This document shows positions 29,198-37,400 of a stretch of 64,000 bases of DNA, piece by piece; position 1 is the stretch's first letter; the number at the start of each line of letters is the position of its first letter. The translations under genes and the position numbers were made by a program. Source of the stretch: Bacteroidales bacterium (lineage in GTDB: Bacteria > Bacteroidota > Bacteroidia > Bacteroidales > F082); contig JAFPWT010000008.1 in NCBI GenBank assembly GCA_017394865.1, forward strand, positions 1 to 64,000. The letters are read 5' to 3'. Below the pieces are notes generated by a model. The model was given only the letters and a program-made list of their open reading frames with translations. It had not been told where the DNA came from and did no database searches.

Positions 29198-30313
29198 ATG
29201 GAAAATTTAGAACTGAAGAAAACTCCTTACAATCAGATTCATCACGATCTGGGTGCCAAAATGGCTGAATTTGCCGGTTACGACATGCCGATTCAATACA
29301 CCGGCCTTGTCGAAGAGCACAACAACGTCCGCAACAACGTCGGCGTGTTCGACGTGAGCCACATGGGTGAGTTCCGTGCCAAAGGCCCGATGGCCAAGCA
29401 GTTCATGCAGTACTGCACCGTCAATGACGTGGCTGCTTTGAGCGACGGCAAGGTGCAATACACCTGCTTGCCGAACGGCAAGGGCGGCATTGTGGACGAC
29501 ATGCTCGTCTACCGCATCGCCGATGACCATTACTTCATGGTGCCCAACGCTGCCAATATCGACAAAGACTGGGCTTGGATGAGCCAGATCGCCGAGAAGT
29601 TCGGGATGAAGCTCGGTGAAGACTTCATGAACGAGAGCGAGCAGTGGGCTCAGCTCGCCGTGCAGGGTCCCAACGCCCTGAAGGCCATGCAGAAGCTCAC
29701 CACCGCCAACGTGGTCGACATGGAATACTACACCTTCCAGATCATCACCTTCGCCGGTGTCGACAACATCATCTTCTCCACTACCGGTTACACTGGTGCC
29801 GGCGGCTGCGAGATCTACATCCCCGTCGCCCATGCCAAGGAGGTCTGGGATGCCGTGTTTGAGGCTGGCAAGGAATTCGGCATCATGCCCGCAGGTCTGG
29901 GCTGCCGCGACACCCTCCGTCTCGAGAAGGGCTTCTGCCTCTACGGTCACGAGATCGACGACACCATCAGCCCCATCGAGGCTGGTCTCGGCTGGATCAC
30001 CAAGTTCGTCGACGGCAATGACTTCCTCAACCGTGAGATCTTCGCCGCCCAGAAGGCCAATGGCGTGAGCCAAAAGATCGTGGGCTTCGAGATGATCGAC
30101 CGCGGTATCCCGCGCAACGGCTACGAAGTGTGCGACGCCGAAGGCAACGTCATCGGCATGGTGCGTTCCGGTAGTCCTTCACCCTCAACGGGTAAGAACA
30201 TCGGCACCGCTTTGGTCCAGAAAGCCTTCAGCAAGAAGGACACTGAGATCTACATCAAGATCCGCAACAAGCTCATCAAGGCTGTCGTGGTGAAAATGCC
30301 GTTCCTGGCATAA
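29198..30313 (+). CDS. gcvT: Glycine cleavage system T protein (aminomethyltransferase)
   Basis: Transfers the methylene group from aminomethyl-lipoyl H protein to tetrahydrofolate and releases ammonia. At 371 aa it has the usual length. N-terminal FAGYDMPIQY and GVFDVSHMGEF, central YTGAGGCEIY, and GLGCRDTLRLE followed by LYGHEID are family signatures. Genes for the H and P proteins are not beside it, so the rest of the system must lie elsewhere. Codon use is strongly C-ending, suggesting high expression. The stop TAA shares its last base with the start of the rhomboid gene, implying translational coupling. Confidence 0.96.
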   Translation: MENLELKKTPYNQIHHDLGAKMAEFAGYDMPIQYTGLVEEHNNVRNNVGVFDVSHMGEFRAKGPMAKQFMQYCTVNDVAALSDGKVQYTCLPNGKGGIVDDMLVYRIADDHYFMVPNAANIDKDWAWMSQIAEKFGMKLGEDFMNESEQWAQLAVQGPNALKAMQKLTTANVVDMEYYTFQIITFAGVDNIIFSTTGYTGAGGCEIYIPVAHAKEVWDAVFEAGKEFGIMPAGLGCRDTLRLEKGFCLYGHEIDDTISPIEAGLGWITKFVDGNDFLNREIFAAQKANGVSQKIVGFEMIDRGIPRNGYEVCDAEGNVIGMVRSGSPSPSTGKNIGTALVQKAFSKKDTEIYIKIRNKLIKAVVVKMPFLA

Positions 30314-31026
30314 TGAATCAAGACCGAAAGAAGTTTTTCGGCAGTCTAGCCATCCCGGCCCTGTTGGTAACCCTGATGTGGGTTGTCAAAGTGGCCGAGA
30401 TGGCTTTTTCTGTCGACCTTACCACCTGGGGAGTCATTCCCCGGACGGCGGAGGGGTTGTGGGGCATCCTCACCATGCCTTTCCTGCATGCCGACTGGGA
30501 GCATCTGCTCACCAACACCACGGCGATGCTGGTATTGGGTACGGCGTTATACTACTGTTACCCCACCCTTGCCAACCGTATCATGCTCATCAGTTGGCTC
30601 TTCAGCGGTGCGCTCACCTGGTGTATCGGTCGACCTGGCACCATCCACGTGGGTGCCAGTGCTGTCATCTACAGCCTCAACCTCTTCCTCATCCTGAGCG
30701 GCTTCATCCGCCGAAACCGAATGCTCATCGTCATCTCACTCATCATGGTGTTTCTTTACGGAAGCTTCGTCTGGGGCATGATCCCCGCCTTCGCCAAAGC
30801 TTTCAATGAAAATGAAAAGGACATCTCTTGGGAAGGTCATCTTAGCGGTGCCATCGTGGGAACATTATTGGCCCTTATCTACCGAAAAAAAGGACCTCAA
30901 AAAGAAGAGCATCATTGGGATGAGGATGACGATGACACCCCAGACAACACTGATGAAAAACCATATTGGGACGTTCCTACGCCTTCCGACGAGGACTTAA
31001 AGGTGGAATACCGTTTCAGAAGATAA
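30313..31026 (+). CDS. Rhomboid family intramembrane serine protease
   Basis: Integral membrane protein of 237 aa with about six transmembrane segments and a charged C-terminal cytoplasmic tail (about 193-237, rich in D, E and P). The serine of HVGASAVIYS (Ser116) and the histidine of EGHLSGAIVG (His176) match the catalytic Ser-His dyad, and the HADWEHLLTN region after the first segment matches the rhomboid L1/TM2 His-Asn element. The usual GxSG is GASA here, a mild deviation. The start overlaps the gcvT stop by one base. Substrates are unknown. The last 11 bases overlap the convergent SGNH gene. Confidence 0.85.
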   Translation: MNQDRKKFFGSLAIPALLVTLMWVVKVAEMAFSVDLTTWGVIPRTAEGLWGILTMPFLHADWEHLLTNTTAMLVLGTALYYCYPTLANRIMLISWLFSGALTWCIGRPGTIHVGASAVIYSLNLFLILSGFIRRNRMLIVISLIMVFLYGSFVWGMIPAFAKAFNENEKDISWEGHLSGAIVGTLLALIYRKKGPQKEEHHWDEDDDDTPDNTDEKPYWDVPTPSDEDLKVEYRFRR

Positions 31027-31708
31027 GCGCATCAAACGCCAAAGCCTCCATCACCTGTTGGGCTATGATGGTTTGTCCCTCTATCGTTGGGTGATTCCAG
31101 TCCTTGTCAACATAATACAGATCAATACATTCCACATCATAGAACTTCGCAATCCGATGGACTGCGGCCACATAGCCGTCATCGAGCGACAGGTCCAACA
31201 TAAAGTATATTTTTGCCCTCGGATAACGGTTTTTCAGCCTAAAAAACAAGCAGGCCACCGCAGGACGGAACGTACAGAGTTGCTCTTCAGTCCAACTACC
31301 GAACACGTAATCCCCCAATGGCGCCTGATCCCAAACGTCATTGGTGCCGCCAAAGACAAAAATACAATCAGGATTGCCGAGATCGTCCATACGACGCAGG
31401 AAAGAATGCGGTCCAAAATAGTTTGCATAATCCATGTTGCAAATCAGCGAGCCTGAGAATGAATTGTTCTTCTCGACCTGCCACCCTGTGGAATCAGCCA
31501 ACTGTCGCCACCACATCTGACTTACATCTGTCACATGAATATTCTCGTAAAATGGCCAAACATCATTGGTATCAGGATCGACATAGCCATTGAAAGTGGA
31601 ATAGCTGTCGCCCAAGACCGAGAAACGGATTGGTTCAGTATCCTTTTTACATGACGTAAACAAAGCAGCAAAGGCCACCACTAACAATAAAGCGTATTTC
31701 TTCATCAT
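31016..31708 (-). CDS. SGNH/GDSL-type hydrolase lipoprotein
   Basis: Putative esterase/lipase of 230 aa. Signal with lipobox FTSC (Cys20) predicts a lipoprotein anchored in the cell envelope. SGNH blocks are visible: GDSYS with Ser35, Gly in SFSGS, Asn in GGTND and the DWNH pair (Asp203, His206). The ATG at 31708 shares its base with the TGA of the upstream OmpA-family gene (TGATG), so it is translationally coupled and last in a three-gene set. Substrate unknown; acetyl groups on glycans are a common target in this superfamily, which would be only inference here. Confidence 0.85.
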   Translation of the reverse strand: MMKKYALLLVVAFAALFTSCKKDTEPIRFSVLGDSYSTFNGYVDPDTNDVWPFYENIHVTDVSQMWWRQLADSTGWQVEKNNSFSGSLICNMDYANYFGPHSFLRRMDDLGNPDCIFVFGGTNDVWDQAPLGDYVFGSWTEEQLCTFRPAVACLFFRLKNRYPRAKIYFMLDLSLDDGYVAAVHRIAKFYDVECIDLYYVDKDWNHPTIEGQTIIAQQVMEALAFDALIF

Positions 31709-33264
31709 CAATTCATTATTATCATTTCAGTTCGACGATTCAGCGCACGGTGCTCGTCGGTATCGTTGGAGTAAATAGGTTTGGTAGCGCCATAGCCTTT
31801 AGCGGTTAGTCGGCTTTCAGCGATGCCTTTGTCGATCAGCGCTTGACGGACCACCTCGGCACGTTCTTGCGACAATTTCAGGTTATAGGTGTTGGAGCCG
31901 ATATTATCAGTGTGTCCAGCCAGTTCCACGCTGATTTCAGGATGGCTCTCAAGGAAATCGGCAAGCATGGCAACGCCTTCTTCAGAATTCTCCGTCAAAG
32001 CGGAACTGTTGAACTCGAACTGGATGTTCACCAACTGCACTACGGTACCTGGTTTCAGATCTTCCGCCACATAGTCATACACGTTGATGGACTCAGGTTT
32101 CAGTTCTTCGTCATCAAGTTGGAAAGTATAGATATCATAGCCGCCATAGCCCCCCTCGCGGATGGAGGAGATCAAAGCCGTATGACCGTCGGCGGCAACG
32201 ATAAAGTTGATTTCATCACCTGAGGTATTGATGGGATAGCCCAGGTTTTTAGGTTCCGACCACTCCCCTTTCTCATTGCGACGGCTCACAAAAAGGTCGT
32301 AGCCTCCCATCCCCATGTGGGTATCCGACGAGAAGTAAAGCGTCTTTCCGTCAGGATGGATGAAAGGTGCCATCTCCGTCCCTTCGGTGTTGATGGTCGG
32401 GCCTAGATTTTCGGGTTTTGACCACTGACCGTTTTCATCGCGGAAGCAGTGGTAGAGATCAGCATTGCCGTTACGCTTGGAGGCGAAGAAAAGCTCTTTT
32501 CCATCGAGGCTCAGGCAGGGCTGGGATTCCCAAGCAGAAGTGTTGACCGGTTGTCCCATATTGACGGGGCTGGACCAAGTCCCATCGGCATCGCGATGGG
32601 AGCCAAAGAGGTCGCAACCTGGATGGTGACGGTCCATGCCGCACACGGTGAAATAGAGTTCGTCGCCTTTCTGTGAGAGGAAGGCGGCGCCCATATGGTC
32701 GTCCATCTCATCGCTGAGATGAAGCTGCGAGGCTGGGAACCACTGTCCCTCAACGGCAAGAGCCATATACAACGCTTCTTTTTGAAAGCAATCCGAGTCA
32801 CCGCTATACTTTCGGGTCAGTAGCAGTTCCATCCCCGTGATCTCCAAAGCGTTGATATATTCATCGTTAGCGGTATTCACGCTATTCCCCAGGTTGATGG
32901 GATTGAAGTCCACTGGATGCGCCATGGCCTCTTCGCGGAACGCTTTGCGGGCTTGAAGTCGCGCCAATATCGTTTTGGCAGGCGGAAACAACGTTGAATC
33001 CGCCCTAAGCGATTGCTCATAGCCCTCTAGAGCCATTTCGTCGTTGTGGGTCTCCATGCCGATCTCTCCTTGCAGGAGCCAAGCCTCAGCGTAATCAGGA
33101 TCCTTCTCAACGGCTTTTCGCACCTGCTGGTATGCCATCTCGTAATCACGCTCCCTGAAAGCCTTCTCAGCAGCCTCAAAAGCCTTCACCGCTTTCCTCG
33201 GATGTTGCGAAAAGCCTAACAGCGTAATTGCCGAAAACACTATGACCAACAGGACACGTTTCAT
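31708..33264 (-). CDS. OmpA-family protein with TPR and WD40-like (PD40) repeats, PorE-like
   Basis: Periplasmic, peptidoglycan-binding protein of 518 aa. Signal peptide about 1-20, TPR repeats (about 24-110), a beta-propeller of PD40 repeats (about 165-400, with repeated FF(A/S)S and LYF motifs such as KTLYFSSDTHMGMGGYDLFV), then an OmpA C-terminal domain (about 405-518) with LAGHTDNIGSNTYNLKLSQERA and RRTEMII. TPR-WD40-OmpA order resembles PorE of the T9SS, but the carboxypeptidase-regulatory-like domain and lipobox of PorE are not evident, so it may be another envelope organiser. The ATG lies in an ATGA overlap with the upstream gene's TGA. Confidence 0.85.
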   Translation of the reverse strand: MKRVLLVIVFSAITLLGFSQHPRKAVKAFEAAEKAFRERDYEMAYQQVRKAVEKDPDYAEAWLLQGEIGMETHNDEMALEGYEQSLRADSTLFPPAKTILARLQARKAFREEAMAHPVDFNPINLGNSVNTANDEYINALEITGMELLLTRKYSGDSDCFQKEALYMALAVEGQWFPASQLHLSDEMDDHMGAAFLSQKGDELYFTVCGMDRHHPGCDLFGSHRDADGTWSSPVNMGQPVNTSAWESQPCLSLDGKELFFASKRNGNADLYHCFRDENGQWSKPENLGPTINTEGTEMAPFIHPDGKTLYFSSDTHMGMGGYDLFVSRRNEKGEWSEPKNLGYPINTSGDEINFIVAADGHTALISSIREGGYGGYDIYTFQLDDEELKPESINVYDYVAEDLKPGTVVQLVNIQFEFNSSALTENSEEGVAMLADFLESHPEISVELAGHTDNIGSNTYNLKLSQERAEVVRQALIDKGIAESRLTAKGYGATKPIYSNDTDEHRALNRRTEMIIMN

Positions 33265-34184
33265 TTCTTGGCTTTTTCGAGGTCTTTGGCGATACGTTTG
33301 CGAAAGTCGATGGAAAACATCCTAGAGACTGCTGTTGGCGAAGTCTCACAGGAGAGGAAACATTTGCCCTTTTCATAGAAGCAGATACCTTCGGTTTGGT
33401 GACCGAGATAGTTATGCAGTTCGAAACGACGGTTAGGCAGGTTGGTACCCATGTCGTCGAAGTCATAAATCAGATACAGGAACGGCAGCCAAACCTTGTT
33501 CACATAGCCCACGATGACCAGGATGCCGCTCTCGCGGTCGTAGTCGGCGCCGGTGATAAGCCCTTGTGAGTCAAATCCATTGACCACCTCGGCCACTTGT
33601 GTACCAGGCGTCTTTGAAAGACGATATAGGCGCGTAGTGCCCGTAGCCCAGCCTTTGCTGAAGAGGTAGAGGGCATCGTCAGTGGCGAACATCGACTCAC
33701 AATCGTAGTCATTAGCGTTCTTTTCGTGTTCGAATTCCGTTTGGTCGCCGAAACTGAAGCGGATGGAATCGACGGTGATGTTGGCATCGCCCTCGGCGGG
33801 AATGGCTGACAGCGGGAAAATATAAATCCGCAGGTTTTTGCGTTTCCCTTTGTTGTTGCCGAAGTCGCCCACATACACGTTCTCACCGTCGGTGCACACA
33901 TCTTCCCAGTCCTTGTTCTGAGCATTGATCAGGGTAAGGCGTTGCACCACTTCAAAGTTGGTGGTATCGAGTCCGTAGAGAATCGGTTTTCCGCCGCTGT
34001 CGTTGTGCGTCCATAGGCGACCGTTATGAAAGAATAGTCCCGAGGTCTCGTGTACCTCGTCGGGGAGGAATGCTTTGAATTCCGGAGCAAAAAGAGGTGT
34101 GTAGCCTGCGTAACCTTCTTCCTGGGCGCTCAAAGAGGGAACGATCAGGAAGAAGGTTAGAATTAGAAACAATGTTTTTTTCAT
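33261..34184 (-). CDS. Secreted beta-propeller protein of unknown function
   Basis: Protein of 307 aa with a signal peptide (about 1-20, ending PSLSAQ). Repeated strand motifs (GLFFHNGRLWTHND, DWEDVCTDGENVYVGDFGNN, YDCESMFATDDALYLFSK, LGHQTEGICFYEKGKCFLS) point to a six- or seven-bladed beta-propeller. No catalytic motif recognised. It is first in a set with overlapping stop and start codons leading to the OmpA-like protein, which suggests a shared envelope role. It has its own -7 box, and a perfect inverted repeat fills the leader up to the ATG. Confidence 0.7.
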   Translation of the reverse strand: MKKTLFLILTFFLIVPSLSAQEEGYAGYTPLFAPEFKAFLPDEVHETSGLFFHNGRLWTHNDSGGKPILYGLDTTNFEVVQRLTLINAQNKDWEDVCTDGENVYVGDFGNNKGKRKNLRIYIFPLSAIPAEGDANITVDSIRFSFGDQTEFEHEKNANDYDCESMFATDDALYLFSKGWATGTTRLYRLSKTPGTQVAEVVNGFDSQGLITGADYDRESGILVIVGYVNKVWLPFLYLIYDFDDMGTNLPNRRFELHNYLGHQTEGICFYEKGKCFLSCETSPTAVSRMFSIDFRKRIAKDLEKAKK

Positions 34185-34185
34185 A

Positions 34186-34204
34186 GCAGGATGGTTTATC
34201 CTGC
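34186..34204 (-). promoter_or_regulatory. Perfect 7-bp inverted repeat in the leader of the 34184 gene
   Basis: GCAGGAT-GGTTT-ATCCTGC lies between the -7 box and the ATG, ending one base from the start codon. It could be an operator at the transcription start or an mRNA hairpin covering the ribosome-binding region. Confidence 0.5.
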
Positions 34205-34211
34205 AAAGATA
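34204..34211 (-). promoter_or_regulatory. Bacteroidetes -7 box for the 34184 gene
   Basis: On the minus strand this reads TATCTTTG, an exact TAnnTTTG match, 19 bases before the ATG. Confidence 0.7.
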
Positions 34212-34220
34212 ACATATTTT

Positions 34221-34484
34221 TTATTTTTCGCTACGTTTCTTGCCCACGAGGTAGGCAGCGCCGAGGCTGATGAGAACGGCGATACCCGAACCCAGGGGAG
34301 CTTCGGAATCGTTGCTCTCACCGTGTGCATTGGGAAGGCTAATGAGCGGATCGATACCATTACGATAGCCTGCTCCGTAATACTCCTCATCGCTGACAGG
34401 ACCATATTGAAACAAACCACCTTGGGCGAATGCGCCGACGCTCAGGCCAAAGACAATTGCGATGATCATCAATATTTTTTTCAT
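34221..34484 (-). CDS. Small secreted protein with C-terminal anchor-like tail (PLGSG motif, hydrophobic segment, basic end)
   Basis: Protein of 87 aa, not assigned to a named family by me. A signal peptide (about 1-21, ending GAFAQ) is followed by an acidic stretch (SDEEYY), then a tail of PLGSG (63-67), a hydrophobic segment (68-80) and KKRSEK (82-87). This three-part end resembles sorting signals of the LPXTG/PEP-CTERM kind in layout only. It starts 11 bases after the stop of the giant FN3 surface-protein gene and shares its mRNA by position. A role as a small envelope partner is possible; enzymatic activity is unlikely at this size. Confidence 0.65.
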   Translation of the reverse strand: MKKILMIIAIVFGLSVGAFAQGGLFQYGPVSDEEYYGAGYRNGIDPLISLPNAHGESNDSEAPLGSGIAVLISLGAAYLVGKKRSEK

Positions 34485-34495
34485 TTTATACAGTT

Positions 34496-37400
34496 TTATT
34501 TGATTATTATCTTTTGATTTTTAACATTGTCACCGTCGATCAACCGCAAAACATAGGCGCCTGGAGTCAATCCATTGGTAACGATTCGATCGTTAGCTTC
34601 ATGATTTTCAATCACCCTGCCCATAACGTCGATGATTTGGAGGATGCCCTTGCCTGAGACGATGATTTGTCCATTGCTGATGAAGGCAAAATTGTCACCC
34701 ATTTCAGCATCACCTTTAACGAAAACGATTTTGAACCTTGAGGTATAGTCGCTATGCCGAGCATCGAAAGAATAACTAGGCGTTTCAAGCAGGTTGATAT
34801 CGGCACCGGTGAGGTTGTCGATGAGGTGGAGATAACTGAATTCGGTATCCACGGAGTTGAAACCGAGGGTATAGCTACCATTTTCGGTGGTTTTGAAGTT
34901 CAGCGGCAGTTCGCCTTGAGATTCTGCACTGACGATAGCGTATTCCTCTCCATTCTGTGGGAGATAGATGTTGGCATTGCTTTCACCGAAGTAGAACTTG
35001 GCCAAATTGTCGTCTTGGTTAAAGCTGACAATGGCGTTGTCGATGCTCTCGGCGCTGCGTGTGTTAGCTTGGGTCAGGGTGATTTGCAGACTACCGCCAC
35101 CCGTTTGTCCGGCAGGAGCTTCCTTGCTGAAAGCGACCGTCCCACTGGTGCTGGCTTTCACGATGATGCCCGTGCAAGGTGGAACGGCATTGCTCGACTG
35201 TTTCGTCTGGGGATCCAATCCTGTACGAGTGCCATTCATCACATAATAGCTGGTATTCGGATAAACCTCGAAGGTGTAAGGGTTGCCAATGAGGCTCCAG
35301 CCTTCGGTGACCATCACGGTGTTGTTTCCCGCATCATACGTCTTGATTTCACCAGTGAACTCAAGGGTTGTATTGTCGCTATTGGCGTACAGATAGCCTT
35401 GTCCATTGACCAAGGAGGTGAAGTCAGCGTGCTCATCAGTGTTTTTGAAGTTCTCCCAAGTGGTGTTGTTGAGCCTATACAGGTCGTAGGTGTTGGAGAC
35501 CATCGAGCCTGCTGGAATGTATGCCTCGCTCAGCGGTGAGGCGATGAGGTACCAACCGCCCACAGGATTGATCGTCCAAGGCGAAATGGTCTTCTGGGCC
35601 GTCACCTCGACAGCATTGTTGGTGATGAGTTGTCCGCCATTGGCGATGGTGAGCTTTCCGAATTTCTGGGCCCTGCCACCGGTATTGATGGTATCGGTGT
35701 TGATCACAATATTGTTGGCCTCTGCCACAACGCCGTTGGGGATGGTTACGTTGGCATTGATGATGACGTCGTCATCGCCGTCAGGCGTACCATTACCCCA
35801 CATCGATGGGTCGTCCCAGTCGCCAGAGGTAATGCCAGAGCCGATTCCGAATGCATTATCGAACACCTGGACTTTGACATCGTCGACATACCAGTCGAAA
35901 TTCGGGTTGTTGTTCGCCCACCAATAGTCGAAGCGGATAATAATATCCCTACCGATATATTCATCCAAATCGACAAAGAATTGATGCCAATAGCGTTTCG
36001 GACCGAAGCTCCACCAGACATAATCAAAGTTTTCGCCATGGTCAGACGAGACCATGACCTGCATGGAGCCATAGCTGATATTTTGACCGCTGATGGCACT
36101 CGGGCCATAGTCGCAGTAGTCCCAGAAACTGAGTTTGGCGGAATAGGCGTTCCCGTCGATGTGCATCTCAGGCGTCAACACCGAGGTGCTACCATGATAA
36201 TCATCGCTGTTGTTGTACATGCCGTGGTTGCCGGGGCGTTCATCCCATGACGGGCCTTCGGCAAGCGTGAAACTCCATGGATAGTAGTAATCTAGGTCGT
36301 AATTGTATTGGTTGCAACGCATCCAGCCATCAGGCATATCGTCGCCCTCAAAGTCCTCATAGAAAGGATGTGTTTTGTCGACCGTGACTTTCTCACCGCC
36401 AGTGAAGAAATATTTCTCATCCGACCAGTCGCTTTGGTGCTCGGAGTCGCAATAGGCCCTCACCTGCCAATAATACATGGAATTGGTTTGCAATCCCTCG
36501 ATGGTCCAACGCTGCTTTCTGGCTTCAGGCATTTCGTCAGTCAGAACGATGTTTTCTTCCGGGTAAGGCCATTCTTCATCCAGTCTGTAGCGAATCTGCC
36601 ATTGTCTTTCTTCGCCTGTCTGATACCATTCGAGTTTGGCGCTTGTACCCATGTGCGTCAGGCACATCCAGGGTTCCGGAGCGGAGCAACCTGTAGTGGT
36701 CGTAAAGGTCTCTGAAACCCAATCGCTGTAGCCGTCGTCCACAGTGGGGCATGAATAGATGCCGCAATGTCTGCGAAGCTGGGCTTCATACTCAGCACCC
36801 GGCTCCAAACCTGTCAGTCGGTATATGAGTTCACTACCTTCGCCGCTCATCAACTCCATATCTGTAACTGTTGTCCAATCCTCATCAGCCGTTTTTTTAT
36901 AACGGAACTCCCACTCTTCGTCGAAGTCGCCATACCATTGGAGTTTTGCGTATGTGTTTTTGACGGTGTTGGCATAGAAGCCATAAGGTGCCGGGCAAGC
37001 CTCACCGGTAGTCAGACTTGCATAATCTTCGCTCCACTCGCTGAAGTCGCCGTTGCCGCAGTTGGCACGGACGTAATAATAATAGGTGGTGTTGGCGTTG
37101 AGGCAAGTCAAATAATAATCTCTGTATTCAGTGCCAGCATTTACCAAAGTATTCTCAAATTCCACGTCAACGATGGTTCCGTTTTCGGGATTGAAATTTT
37201 CATCGGTACTATAAGAAACCTGGTAGTTACGTTGTCTCAAGTCGCGAGACTTCCATCTTATCTCAGCTTCATGAGCATAGGCATATTGCGTGCTCAAATC
37301 GAGAGGCTGGCGGCAAGTCGGGGCGACAGAGATTTCGATGTCGTCGATGCAATAGGGGGTACTACCGGCGTAACGCAATGCGATATAATTGCCTTCGCCC

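Noticed and set aside
29207-30073. 288-codon open frame opposite gcvT
   Set aside because: A shadow of the strongly biased codons of gcvT; composition is valine/histidine-rich without any recognisable domain.
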